Under the pieces are notes generated by a model. The model made no database searches. It was not told where the DNA came from and saw only the letters and a program-made list of their open reading frames with translations. DNA of 33,314 nucleotides, from assembly GCA_045613685.1 (NCBI GenBank), contig JAZLBL010000008.1, positions 1-33,314 of the forward strand, in the 5' to 3' direction. Source of the stretch: Fimenecus sp045613685. GTDB taxonomy: Bacteria > Bacillota > Clostridia > Oscillospirales > Acutalibacteraceae. Made by a program: the position numbers and the translations under genes. Below, piece by piece: positions 7,879-17,900 of this stretch; positions within the stretch are counted from its first letter, which is position 1; each line of letters opens with the position of its first letter.

Positions 7879-8559
7879 ATGGAAAAAATTTACACAGGTA
7901 AAACTAAGGATGTATTTAAACTTGATAACGGCAACTGTCTTCTTAAATTTAAAGATGATTGCACAGGAAAAGATGGCGTGTTTGACCCAGGCGAAAATGC
8001 AGTAGGTCTTACAATCGACGGTGTTGGTGATGTTAACCTTCGTATGTCAATTTATTTCTTTGAAAAGGTTAATGCAGCTGGCATTAAAACTCATTATGTT
8101 AGTGCAAATCTTGAAGATACAACAATGGAAGTTCTTCCTGCAAAAGTGTTCGGTCATGGTCTTGAAGTAATCTGCCGTCACAAAGCTGTTGGTAGTTTCA
8201 TTCGTCGTTACGGTGATTATATTGAAGATGGTGCTGACCTTCCAGCATATGTTGAAATGACATTTAAAGATGACGCAAAAGGTGACCCACTTGTAATTAA
8301 AGATGCTCTTGTTGCACTTGGCGTTATGACAGATAAGCAATATGAAGACATCAAGAAAATGACTCAAGATATTACTCAAATCGTTGCTGATGACCTTAAA
8401 GAAAAAGGTCTTGTTCTTTATGATATCAAATTTGAATTTGGTTATGACCCAGAAGGCAATGTTATGCTTATTGACGAAATCGCATCAGGTAATATGCGTG
8501 TATATAAAGATGGCAAATACATTGACCCAATGACACTTTCAGAACTTTTCTTTGCATAA
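7879..8559 (+). CDS. purC: SAICAR synthetase
   Basis: Phosphoribosylaminoimidazole-succinocarboxamide synthase joins CAIR with aspartate using ATP. The 226-residue protein starts MEKIYTGKTKDVF, the typical nucleotide-binding strand-loop of the family. It has the conserved segment VICRHKAVGSFIRRYG at about 97-112 and the late LIDEIASGNMR motif, in which SGNMR replaces the commoner SPDxxR wording. Length is near the usual 230-240. An AAAGGAG ribosome binding site precedes ATG 7879. It lies 30 bases after purE and 11 before purF. Confidence 0.95.
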   Translation: MEKIYTGKTKDVFKLDNGNCLLKFKDDCTGKDGVFDPGENAVGLTIDGVGDVNLRMSIYFFEKVNAAGIKTHYVSANLEDTTMEVLPAKVFGHGLEVICRHKAVGSFIRRYGDYIEDGADLPAYVEMTFKDDAKGDPLVIKDALVALGVMTDKQYEDIKKMTQDITQIVADDLKEKGLVLYDIKFEFGYDPEGNVMLIDEIASGNMRVYKDGKYIDPMTLSELFFA

Positions 8560-8570
8560 GGAGAACTTAA

Positions 8571-9995
8571 ATGGGTGGTTTTTTTGGCGCGGTCAGTAAT
8601 AATGATACAGTTTTAGATGTGTTTTTTGGCACTGACTATCACTCTCATCTCGGTACTCGTCGTGGCGGCATGGCTGCATATGATAAAAGTATCGGTTTAC
8701 AACGAAAAATTCATAAAATTGAAAATTCACCATTTAGAACAAAATTTGAAAACATTTCAAACAAAATGAAAGGCAATGTAGCTGTTGGTTGTATAAGTGA
8801 TTCTGATGCGCAGCCTTTGCTTGTTCGTTCAAAATTAGGATTATATGCAATTTGTATTATTGGTTTAATCAATAATAAGGAGAAACTTGTTGAGGATTAT
8901 CTTTTTACCAATGGTGGTCATTTTGGCGCGATGACTAATGAAGGTATCAACTCTACTGAATTAGTTGCAGCAATGATAAATCAAAAGGATAGTTTTGCTG
9001 AAGGAATTGCATATGCTCAAAGTCTTATTGATGGCACAGCTTCTATTTTAATTCTTACTGATGATGGTAAGATTATTGCTGCACGTGACAGATTTGGCAG
9101 AATTCCTGTTTTAATTGGTGCTCGCGAAGATGGATATTGTGTTTCATTTGAAGATTTTGCTTATAAAAAACTTGGATATTCAGATTATAAGGAATTAGGA
9201 CCAGGTGAAGTTGTCGAGCTAACTTCAAGTAATGTAAAAATCCTTCATGAAGCTGGCAAGGATATGAAAATTTGTGCTTTTTTATGGTCATATTACGGAT
9301 ATTCAACATCTTGCTATGAAGGTGTTAATGTTGAAGTGATGCGTTACAAAAACGGCAAAATTATGGCTGAAACAGATAAGGAAAATAATGTAGCGCAAGA
9401 TATTGACTATGTTAGTGGTGTTCCAGATTCAGGTACACCACATGCAATAGGGTATGCTAATGAAAGTGGAATTCAATTCGCACGTCCGTTTATCAAATAT
9501 ACACCGACTTGGGCAAGAAGTTTTACTCCTTCAAATCAGAGTGAGCGCAACAGAGTTGCAAAGATGAAGCAAATTCCTGTACACGACTTAATTCAAGATA
9601 AAAAATTACTTTTTGTCGATGATAGTATTGTTCGTGGCACACAGCTTCGTGAAACTGTTGAATTTCTTTATGAAAATGGTGCAAAAGAAGTTCATATTCG
9701 TTCTGCTTGTCCACCAATTATGTATGGTTGTAAGTATCTTAACTTTTCAAGAGCAACTTCTGATATGGAACTTATTGCTAGAAGTACTATTATGGAGTTA
9801 GAAGGGAAAAATGGTTTCAATTATATTGATGAATATATTGACTCTTCTACTGAACGCGGTAAAAAATTAAGAAATACTATTTGTGAAAAATTGCACTTTA
9901 CATCTCTTGAATTCCAATCTATTGACGGAATAATTAAAGCAATAGGACTTCCAGCTGATAAGGTGTGTACCTATTGTTGGAACGGAAAAGAATAA
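8571..9995 (+). CDS. purF: PurF-like amidophosphoribosyltransferase lacking the glutaminase nucleophile
   Basis: The family makes phosphoribosylamine from PRPP and glutamine nitrogen. The 474-residue protein has an intact phosphoribosyltransferase half: the PRPP loop LLFVDDSIVRGTQ and cysteines C235, C387, C466 and C469, at the positions of the Bacillus-type [4Fe-4S] ligands. The N-terminal Ntn glutaminase half is recognisable by length and fold-level similarity, but its active site is not. It begins MGGFFG where the family has MCGIxG, so the cysteine nucleophile is glycine. The GHVRYAT segment reads GCISDSD, and the HNGNL oxyanion segment reads IIGLINN. The reading frame is clean, so this is not decay by frameshift. 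It sits in the middle of the purine operon, so a role in PRA synthesis is likely, perhaps from free ammonia or with another glutaminase. AAGGAG precedes ATG 8571. Confidence 0.88.
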   Translation: MGGFFGAVSNNDTVLDVFFGTDYHSHLGTRRGGMAAYDKSIGLQRKIHKIENSPFRTKFENISNKMKGNVAVGCISDSDAQPLLVRSKLGLYAICIIGLINNKEKLVEDYLFTNGGHFGAMTNEGINSTELVAAMINQKDSFAEGIAYAQSLIDGTASILILTDDGKIIAARDRFGRIPVLIGAREDGYCVSFEDFAYKKLGYSDYKELGPGEVVELTSSNVKILHEAGKDMKICAFLWSYYGYSTSCYEGVNVEVMRYKNGKIMAETDKENNVAQDIDYVSGVPDSGTPHAIGYANESGIQFARPFIKYTPTWARSFTPSNQSERNRVAKMKQIPVHDLIQDKKLLFVDDSIVRGTQLRETVEFLYENGAKEVHIRSACPPIMYGCKYLNFSRATSDMELIARSTIMELEGKNGFNYIDEYIDSSTERGKKLRNTICEKLHFTSLEFQSIDGIIKAIGLPADKVCTYCWNGKE

Positions 9996-10017
9996 AAAAC
10001 TTATAGGAGAATATAAA

Positions 10018-11070
10018 ATGGAACATAAAAATTCTTTTTCTGCTAGCTATGCAGCTGCAGGCGTAGATATTACTGCTGGTTACAAATCAGTAGAACTTAT
10101 GAAAAAACACGTTGCTAGAACTCGTAACGAAGGCTCTGTTGATGATGTAGGCGGCTTCGGCGGATGCTTTGACCTTAGCTGTGTTGCGGGAATGGAACAT
10201 CCAATTTCTGTTTCTGGTACTGATGGTTGCGGCACAAAAGTAAAACTTGCTATTCTTATGGATAAACACGATACAATTGGTATTGATGCGGTTGCTATGT
10301 GTGTTAACGACATTATCTGTGTTGGTGCAAAGCCATTATATTTCCTTGATTATATTGCTTGCGGTAAAAATGTTCCTGAAAAGATTGCAGAAATCGTAGG
10401 TGGCGTTGCTGAAGGTTGTGTTCAGTCAGGTTGTGCTCTTATCGGTGGCGAAACTGCTGAACATCCAGGTTTAATGCCTGAAGAAGACTATGACCTTGCA
10501 GGTTTTGCAGTTGGTGTAGTTGATAAACCCAAAATGATTGATAATAGCAAAATGACAGCAGGTGATGTTGTTATTGCTCTTCCATCAACAGGTATCCATT
10601 CAAACGGTTTCAGCTTGTGCCGTAAAGTTTTTGATATTGATAACAATAATCCTGAACTTTATGTTGCTCGTGAAGAATTAGGTGGCAAGAGCATAGCAGA
10701 AGCATTACTTGTTCCAACAAAGATTTATGTTAAACCTGTTCTTGCATTGCTTGAAAAAGTAAATGTTAAGGGTATTTCTCATATTACAGGTGGTGGCTTC
10801 TACGAAAATATTCCACGTTCAATCCCTGATGGACTTTGTGCAAAGATTGATAAATCTGCAGTTAAAGTGCTTCCAATCTTTGATGTTATCGCAAAATGGG
10901 GTAACATTCCTGAGCGTGATATGTATAACACTTATAATATGGGTGTTGGTATGAGCATCGTAGTTCCTGCTGATGAAGTAGAACTTTCTCTTTCAATTCT
11001 CAAAGATAATGGAATTGATGCTTATGTAATTGGTGAAATTATTGAAGGCGGCGAGAAGGTGCTTTTATAA
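10018..11070 (+). CDS. purM: Phosphoribosylformylglycinamidine cyclo-ligase (AIR synthetase)
   Basis: Closes the imidazole ring, converting FGAM to AIR with ATP. The 350-residue protein shows the N-terminal SYAAAGVDI start, the substrate and ATP-binding segment SGTDGCGTKVKLA (about 66-78), GGETAEHPG and the C-terminal HITGGGFYENIPR motif. Length is the normal 340-350. The stop codon overlaps the start of purN by one base (TAATG). The ribosome binding site AGGAG lies 8 bases before ATG 10018. Confidence 0.97.
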   Translation: MEHKNSFSASYAAAGVDITAGYKSVELMKKHVARTRNEGSVDDVGGFGGCFDLSCVAGMEHPISVSGTDGCGTKVKLAILMDKHDTIGIDAVAMCVNDIICVGAKPLYFLDYIACGKNVPEKIAEIVGGVAEGCVQSGCALIGGETAEHPGLMPEEDYDLAGFAVGVVDKPKMIDNSKMTAGDVVIALPSTGIHSNGFSLCRKVFDIDNNNPELYVAREELGGKSIAEALLVPTKIYVKPVLALLEKVNVKGISHITGGGFYENIPRSIPDGLCAKIDKSAVKVLPIFDVIAKWGNIPERDMYNTYNMGVGMSIVVPADEVELSLSILKDNGIDAYVIGEIIEGGEKVLL

Positions 11071-11696
11071 TGAATAAAAGAATTGTAGTTCTTGTTTCAG
11101 GTGGCGGCACAAACCTTCAGGCACTTATTGATGCCGAAAAAAGAGGGGAATTAGGCAACGGAAAAATCACTTGCGTTATTGCTTCAAAAGCAGATGCCTA
11201 TGCGCTCACTCGTGCCGAAAATAACGGTATTAAAACAAGAACACTTATAAGAAAAGATTATGCAGATATCAAATCATATAGCTGTGCAATGAGAGATTTG
11301 CTCATGGAAGAAAAAGCAGATTTAATTGTTTATGCCGGCTTTATGACAATCCTTGATGAGAATGTCTGTGATGCTTTTCAAAATAAAATGATAAATGTGC
11401 ATCCTGCACTTATTCCATCTTTTTGTGGAAAAGGCTTTTATGGTTTGCATGTTCACGAAGAAGCTTTGAAAAAAGGCGTAAAGGTTTCAGGTGCAACTGT
11501 TCATTTTGTAACTGCAGAATGTGATGCAGGTCCGATTATCTTGCAAAAAGCAGTTGATGTGTTAGATGATGATACACCTGAAACATTGCAGAAAAGAATT
11601 ATGGAACAAGTTGAGTGGAAGATTCTTCCAAAAGCAGTTCAACTTTTCTGTGATGACAAAATTGTAATTGAAAACGGTAAAACTTATATTAAATAA
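11070..11696 (+). CDS. purN: Phosphoribosylglycinamide formyltransferase, folate-dependent
   Basis: Transfers the formyl group of 10-formyl-tetrahydrofolate to GAR. The 208-residue protein starts KRIVVLVSGGGTNLQALID, the substrate phosphate loop. It has the catalytic Asn109 and His111 in INVHPALIPSF and the catalytic Asp152 in CDAGPII, matching N106/H108/D144 of the E. coli enzyme. The start overlaps the purM stop, suggesting coupled translation. Because it uses formyl-folate, it is a logical target for the ZTP riboswitch at the head of the operon. Confidence 0.96.
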   Translation: MNKRIVVLVSGGGTNLQALIDAEKRGELGNGKITCVIASKADAYALTRAENNGIKTRTLIRKDYADIKSYSCAMRDLLMEEKADLIVYAGFMTILDENVCDAFQNKMINVHPALIPSFCGKGFYGLHVHEEALKKGVKVSGATVHFVTAECDAGPIILQKAVDVLDDDTPETLQKRIMEQVEWKILPKAVQLFCDDKIVIENGKTYIK

Positions 11697-11711
11697 ACGG
11701 GGGATATTCAA

Positions 11712-12428
11712 ATGGAAATCAAGTCACTTGAAAATGAGCTTAATTCTCTCCAATATCACGGCAGAGGAATTATCATAGGTAAGAGTGCTGATAGCAAAAA
11801 AGCTATCACTGCTTATTTCATTATGGGCAGAAGCGTAAATAGCCGTAACAGAGTTTTTGTTGCAGAAGGTGAAGCAATGAGAACAAAGGCTTTTGATGAG
11901 TCAAAAATGACGGACCCACATCTTATTATCTATTATCCAGTAAGAGTTCTTGGCAACAAAACAATTGTTACTAATGGCGACCAGACAGATACTATTTATG
12001 ACCTTATGGATAAGCAAATGACATTTGAACAAGCACTCCGTACTCGTGAATTTGAAGATGATGCTCCAAACTATACACCGCGTATTTCAGGTATCATTCA
12101 CCACGAAAATGGCGAAATGAATTATGCAATGTCAATCCTCAAATCAGCAGATGGTGATGGCTCTTCTTGCCAGAGATATACATATGCTTATTCAAACCCA
12201 ATCGCAGGTCGCGCAAAGTTTATTCATACATATAAAGCAGACGGAAATCCACTTCCAAGCTTTGAAGGTGAGCCAAAAACTCTCGAATTGCCTGATGTTG
12301 ACATTGACACAATGACTGATATCATTTGGAAAAATCTTAACGAAGATAATAAAGTTTCACTTTTTGTTAGATATATTGATTTAGCAACAAACGAAACCGA
12401 AACAAGAATTGTCAATAAGAACGTATAA
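11712..12428 (+). CDS. purO: IMP cyclohydrolase, PurO-type
   Basis: Closes FAICAR to IMP, the last step of purine synthesis. The 238-residue protein resembles the stand-alone IMP cyclohydrolase family first described in archaea (PurO, IMP_cyclohyd family), not the N-terminal domain of bifunctional PurH. Visible segments include YHGRGIIIGKS near the N-terminus, AYFIMGRSVNSRNRVF and PRISGIIHHENG. The next gene encodes only the formyltransferase part of PurH, so the two together replace bifunctional PurH. A GGGGGAT-like site precedes ATG 11712. The stop codon overlaps the ribosome binding site of the next gene. I recognise the family from memory of sequence pattern and context; an HMM match would settle it. 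Confidence 0.85.
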   Translation: MEIKSLENELNSLQYHGRGIIIGKSADSKKAITAYFIMGRSVNSRNRVFVAEGEAMRTKAFDESKMTDPHLIIYYPVRVLGNKTIVTNGDQTDTIYDLMDKQMTFEQALRTREFEDDAPNYTPRISGIIHHENGEMNYAMSILKSADGDGSSCQRYTYAYSNPIAGRAKFIHTYKADGNPLPSFEGEPKTLELPDVDIDTMTDIIWKNLNEDNKVSLFVRYIDLATNETETRIVNKNV

Positions 12429-12439
12429 GGAGATTGATT

Positions 12440-13624
12440 ATGAAAGAATTTGAACTTAAATATGGTTGTAACCCTAACCAGAAACCATCAAAAATTTATA
12501 TGGAAGATGGCTCAGAGCTTCCAATCGAAATTCTTAACGGAAGACCTGGATTTATCAATTTCCTTGATGCATTCAATTCATGGCAGCTTGTAAAAGAAAT
12601 TAAAGATATTTTGGGTATGCCTGCTGCAACATCATTCAAGCATGTTAGCCCAACATCAGCTGCAGTTGGTGTGAAACTTCCTGAATCACTTAAAAAAGCC
12701 TGCTTTGTTGATGATATTGAATGTCTCGATGATTCTCCACTTGCTTGTGCTTATGCTCGTGCTCGTGGCACAGACAGAATGTCATCATTCGGCGACTGGA
12801 TTGCTCTCAGTGATGAATGTGATGCAACAACTGCAAAGCTTGTTGCTCGCGAAGTTTCTGATGGCATCATTGCTCCTGGTTATTCTGATGAAGCTCTTGA
12901 AATTCACAAGGGTAAGAGAAATTGTAACTATAATATCGTAAAAATTGATGCTAATTATGTTCCTGCAGTTCAAGAAAAGAAACAGGTTTTTGGCATCACA
13001 TTTGAACAGGGAAGAAACAATTTCAGAATTGATGAAGAACTTCTTTCAAATATGGTTACAGAAAACAAAGAATTTCCTGAAGAAGCAAAACGCGATTTGA
13101 TTATCGCACTTATTACTCTTAAATATACACAGTCAAACTCAGTTTGCTATGCTTATGACGGACAGGCAATCGGTGTTGGTGCAGGTCAGCAGTCAAGAAT
13201 CCACTGCACAAGACTTGCAGGTACAAAAGCTGATACATGGCATCTTCGTCAACATCCAAAAGTATTAGCACTTCCATTCAGAGATGACATTCGTCGTCCT
13301 GACAGAGATAACGTTATTGATGGCTATATCAATAAGAATGAAGAAGATGTTTGTGCAGAAGGAATCTGGCAGAAATACTTCAAGACTCAACCTGAACCAC
13401 TTACAGCTGAAGAAGCAAGAGCATATCTTGACACAATCACAGGTGTTTCAGTTGGTTCGGACGCATTCTTCCCATTCAGTGATAATATTGAAAGAGCTCG
13501 CAAGAGTGGTGTTTCATATATTGCAGAACCAGGCGGTTCAATCCGTGATGATGTTGTTATTGATTGTTGTAACAAATATGGAATTGCAATGGCATTCACA
13601 GGAATGCGTTTATTCCACCACTAA
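12440..13624 (+). CDS. purH: AICAR formyltransferase, stand-alone (PurH C-terminal domain)
   Basis: Transfers a formyl group from 10-formyl-tetrahydrofolate to AICAR (ZMP) to give FAICAR. The 394-residue protein is only the transformylase part of PurH. It contains FKHVSPTSAAVG with the catalytic Lys67-His68 pair, ARARGTDRMSSFGDW, and the late segment SDAFFPFSDNIERARKSGV. The IMP cyclohydrolase half is missing and is supplied by the preceding purO-type gene. ATG 12440 is preferred over the in-frame TTG at 12434, because AAGGAG (12427-12432) is 7 bases upstream of the ATG. Its substrate is the riboswitch ligand precursor, so the operon's product removes its own inducer. Confidence 0.95.
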   Translation: MKEFELKYGCNPNQKPSKIYMEDGSELPIEILNGRPGFINFLDAFNSWQLVKEIKDILGMPAATSFKHVSPTSAAVGVKLPESLKKACFVDDIECLDDSPLACAYARARGTDRMSSFGDWIALSDECDATTAKLVAREVSDGIIAPGYSDEALEIHKGKRNCNYNIVKIDANYVPAVQEKKQVFGITFEQGRNNFRIDEELLSNMVTENKEFPEEAKRDLIIALITLKYTQSNSVCYAYDGQAIGVGAGQQSRIHCTRLAGTKADTWHLRQHPKVLALPFRDDIRRPDRDNVIDGYINKNEEDVCAEGIWQKYFKTQPEPLTAEEARAYLDTITGVSVGSDAFFPFSDNIERARKSGVSYIAEPGGSIRDDVVIDCCNKYGIAMAFTGMRLFHH

Positions 13625-13639
13625 TATTTGAGGTTTGAT

Positions 13640-14905
13640 ATGAAAATTATGGTTGTCGGTGGTGGCGGAAGAGAACACGCTATCATCAAGAAAATAAAAG
13701 AAAATAAAGATGTTACTGAAATCTTTGCTTTACCTGGTAATGGTGGTATTGCAGCAGATGCAACTTGCGTTGATATCGGTGCAACTGATATTGATAATAT
13801 TGTAGCATTCGCAGTAGAAAATAAAATTGATTATGCAGTTGTTGCACCTGATGACCCATTGGTTTTAGGTTGTGTTGATGCTCTTGAAGCAAAAGGTATT
13901 CCTTGTTTTGGGCCAAAAGCAAACGCAGCTATCATTGAAGGTAGCAAGGTTTTCTCAAAAAACTTAATGAAGAAATATAACATCCCAACTGCGGCATATG
14001 AAGTGTTTGAAGATATGGATGCAGCACTAAATTATCTTGAAACTGCTCCGATTCCAACAGTTATTAAAGCAGATGGTTTAGCACTCGGTAAAGGTGTTAT
14101 TATTGCACAGACTCGTGATGAAGCAAAAACTGCTGTCCGTGATATGATGGAGGGTGGAATTTTCGGCAAGTCTGGCTCTCGTGTAGTTGTTGAAGAATTT
14201 TTAACAGGCCCTGAAGTTTCTGTTCTTGCATTTACTGATGGTAAGGTTGTTAAACCAATGGTTTCTTCAATGGACCATAAGCGTATCGGTGATAATGATA
14301 CAGGTCTTAACACAGGTGGTATGGGCACAGTTGCTCCAAACCCTTATTACACAAAAGCAATAGCAGATGAGTGTATGGAAACGATCTTCCTTCCTACAAT
14401 CAATGCAATGAATGAAGAAGGACGCACATTTAAAGGTTGTCTTTATTTTGGACTTATGCTTACACCAAATGGTCCAAAGGTGATTGAATATAACTGTCGT
14501 TTCGGCGACCCTGAAACACAGGTTGTTCTTCCACTTCTTGAAAATGATTTGCTCACAGTTATGATGGCAACAACAAATGGTACTTTGGCAGATACAGAAG
14601 TAAAATTTGCAGACAAGCACGCTTGCTGTGTAATTTTAGCATCTGCAGGTTATCCAACTGCTTATGAGAAGGGATTTGAAATGAGCTTCACAGATGAGGC
14701 ACTCAAAGCAACATTTGTGGCAGGTGCAAAAAACGAAAACGGCAAACTTGTTACTTGGGGTGGCCGTGTTACAGGCACAACCGCTGTTGCAGATTCTCTT
14801 TCTGAAGCAATTAAAGAAGCTTATCGTCTTTCAGATGGTGTAAAGTTTGAGGGTGCTTATCGTAGAAGTGATATTGGTCAAAAAGCACTTCAAGCTTTAA
14901 ACTAA
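13640..14905 (+). CDS. purD: Phosphoribosylamine-glycine ligase (GAR synthetase)
   Basis: ATP-grasp ligase that joins phosphoribosylamine and glycine. The 421-residue protein starts MKIMVVGGGGREHAI, the family's N-terminal GGGGREHA loop. It carries the ATP-grasp segments IKADGLALGKGVIIA and GPEVSVLAFTDG, and the metal-binding EYNCRFGDPETQ. ATG 13640 is chosen because TTGAGG lies 6 bases upstream. The longer frame from TTG 13628 would put the start on top of the ribosome binding site. It follows purH by 15 bases. Its substrate, phosphoribosylamine, is unstable, so proximity to the PurF product is functionally sensible. Confidence 0.96.
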   Translation: MKIMVVGGGGREHAIIKKIKENKDVTEIFALPGNGGIAADATCVDIGATDIDNIVAFAVENKIDYAVVAPDDPLVLGCVDALEAKGIPCFGPKANAAIIEGSKVFSKNLMKKYNIPTAAYEVFEDMDAALNYLETAPIPTVIKADGLALGKGVIIAQTRDEAKTAVRDMMEGGIFGKSGSRVVVEEFLTGPEVSVLAFTDGKVVKPMVSSMDHKRIGDNDTGLNTGGMGTVAPNPYYTKAIADECMETIFLPTINAMNEEGRTFKGCLYFGLMLTPNGPKVIEYNCRFGDPETQVVLPLLENDLLTVMMATTNGTLADTEVKFADKHACCVILASAGYPTAYEKGFEMSFTDEALKATFVAGAKNENGKLVTWGGRVTGTTAVADSLSEAIKEAYRLSDGVKFEGAYRRSDIGQKALQALN

Positions 14906-14929
14906 GTGAAAATGGAGGAAAAATAACAA

Positions 14930-17900
14930 ATGGTATATCGTATATTTGTTGAAAAGAAGACTGGCTTAGATAACGAAGCAAAAGGTCTTCTCAATGAAGC
15001 AAAAAACTTGCTCGGCATTGAAAAGTTAGAAGATATTCGTCTTTTCAACCGTTATGATGCAGAAAATATTACAGAAGAATTATTTGACTATGCTGTAAAA
15101 ACTGTTTTCTCAGAGCCACAGCTTGATAATGTTTCTGATTCTATTAATATTACTGATGCTTATGTTTTTGCAGTTGAAGCTCTTCCAGGTCAGTTTGACC
15201 AGAGAGCAGACTCTGCTGCTCAGTGTATTCAGATTATCTCACAGGGTGAGCGTCCACTTATCCGTACTGCAAAGGTTTATGCTCTCTATGGTGCATTGAC
15301 AGAAGCAGATATCGAAGCTTTCAAAAAGCATGTTATCAATGCGGTTGAAAGCCGTGAAGCATCACTTGAATTACCTGAAACACTTGCTGTAGAATATGCA
15401 GCACCTGAAACAGTTGCTACAGTTAACGGCTTTATTTCTATGGATGAAGCTACTCTGAGCAATCTTCTTGACGAAAAAGGACTTGCAATGGACCTTGATG
15501 ACCTTAAGTTCCTTCAAGCATATTTTAGAGATACAGAGCACAGAGACCCAACTATAACAGAAATTCGTGTTGTTGATACATATTGGTCTGACCATTGTCG
15601 TCATACAACATTCTCTACACATCTTGACAATGTACGTATTAATGACCCTGCAGTGCAAGAAGCATATGAACGTTATCTTGCTGCAAGAGTAGAAGTTTAT
15701 GGTGAAGAAAAAGCAGCAGCTCGTCCACAAACATTGATGGATATTGCTACTATTGGTACAAAAACACTTAAAAAACGTGGTCTTCTTCCTGAACTTGATG
15801 AAAGTGAAGAAATTAATGCTTGCTCAATTCACGTTACAGCTACTGTAAACGGCGAGGACCAAGATTGGCTTCTTATGTTTAAAAACGAAACTCATAACCA
15901 TCCTACAGAAATTGAGCCATTCGGTGGCGCAGCAACTTGTATCGGTGGTTGTATTCGTGACCCTCTTTCAGGCCGTGCTTATGTTCATCAGGCAATGCGT
16001 GTAACTGGTGCAGGCGACCCTAGAAAGACAATCGCAGAAACATTAGCAGGTAAACTTCCACAGCGTAAAATCTGTCAGACAGCTGCTGCAGGTTATTCAT
16101 CTTATGGTAACCAGATTGGTCTTGCAACAGGCCATGTTGCTGAAATTTATCACGAAGGTTTTGTTGCAAAACGTATGGAATGTGGTGCAGTAGTTGCTGC
16201 TGCTCCTGCATATAATGTTCGTCGTGAACGTCCGGCTCCTGGTGATGTGATTATTCTTCTTGGTGGACGCACAGGCCGTGATGGTATCGGTGGTGCTACA
16301 GGTTCATCAAAGAGCCACAATATGAAGTCACTTACAACAATGGCTTCAGAAGTTCAGAAGGGTAATGCACCTGAAGAAAGAAAAATTCAAAGACTTTTCC
16401 GCAACGCAGAAGTTACTCGTTTAATCAAGCGTTGTAATGACTTCGGTGCAGGTGGTGTGTCTGTTGCAATTGGCGAACTTGCTCCGGGTCTTCAGATTGA
16501 CCTTGACGCAGTTCGTAAAAAATATGAAGGTCTTGATGGCACAGAAATTGCTATTTCTGAATCACAAGAAAGAATGGCACTTGTTGTTGCAGCAGTAGAT
16601 GCAGATAAGTTCATTGCATTTGCAGAAGAAGAAAACCTTGAAGCATATCTTGTTGCCGTTGTTACAGAAGAAGAACGTATGGTAATGAAATGGAAGGGCA
16701 ATGTTATTGCTAACCTTAGCCGTGCATTCCTTGATACAAACGGTGCAGTTAAGCATATGGATGTTACAGTTACTGAAAAAGACCTTTCAGTATTAAGCAA
16801 AGCAATGTTTGGCTCATTGCGAGAAATGGCTTCTGACCTTCGCACAGCAAGCCAGAGAGGTCTTGTTGAACGTTTTGACTCAACTATCGGTGCAGGTAGT
16901 GTTGTTATGCCTTACGGTGGTAAGCGTCAGCTTACTCCTACACAGTCAATGGCTGCGGTTTTACCAGTGCTTCCAGGTCAAGAAACAGACCAGGCAAGCG
17001 TATTCAGCTGGGGTTGCGACCCTGACCATCTTTCAGTTGACCCTTATACAGGTGCTCACGCATCAATTTACAACTCTGTTGCAAAGCTCGTTGCTGCAGG
17101 TTGCGACTATAAACTCGCATATCTAACTTTACAAGAATTCTTTGAAAGACTTAAAACAGAGCCAGAGCGTTGGGGTAAACCTTTTGCTGCACTTCTTGGT
17201 GCATTTGATGCTCAGCTTGAATTAAATGCTGCTGCTATTGGTGGTAAGGACTCAATGTCAGGTACATTCCTTGATTTAGATGTTCCACCAACACTCATTT
17301 CATTTGCAATTGCTCCAATTAAAAAGCAAGATGTAATTAGCCCTGAATTTAAAGAGGCAAATAATCCTGTATATCTCTTTGGTGCAACTGATGAAAGTGC
17401 TGATTCACTTAAAGCAACTTGGGAAGCATTCCACAAACTTTGCCAAGAAGGCAAGGTTAAAGCTTCTTGGGCAGTAGAACGCGGTATTGGTGAAGCAGTT
17501 ATGAAGATGTCGTTCGGTAATAATATCGGTTTCACATCGTCTGCTGACCTTAAAGAAAACTGGCATCTTGGTATGTGGGGATTCATTGTAGCAGAACTTT
17601 CAGAAGATGTTGAAATTCCAGGTGTTATGAAAATCGGTACAACTACTGAAGAACCTGTAATTAAACTCAATGATGATGTTGCAACAATCGAAGAACTTTA
17701 TGAATTACATACTGCAACACTTGAAGATGTATATCCTACTAAAGCAAAAGAAGATAAGGGTGAAATCCCAACATTCTCTTTTGATGGCAAATGTAGTGCT
17801 TCTCCTGCAAATAAGGTTATGAAACCTAAAGTGCTTATTCCTGTATTCCCAGGCACTAATTGTGAATATGATTCTGCTCGTGCAGTTGAAAAAGCAGGTG

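Noticed and set aside
12434..12439. TTG start for the AICAR formyltransferase
   Set aside because: It would lie 1 base from AAGGAG; ATG 12440 is correctly spaced. The same reasoning rejects TTG 13628 for purD and TTG 24586 for ftsK.
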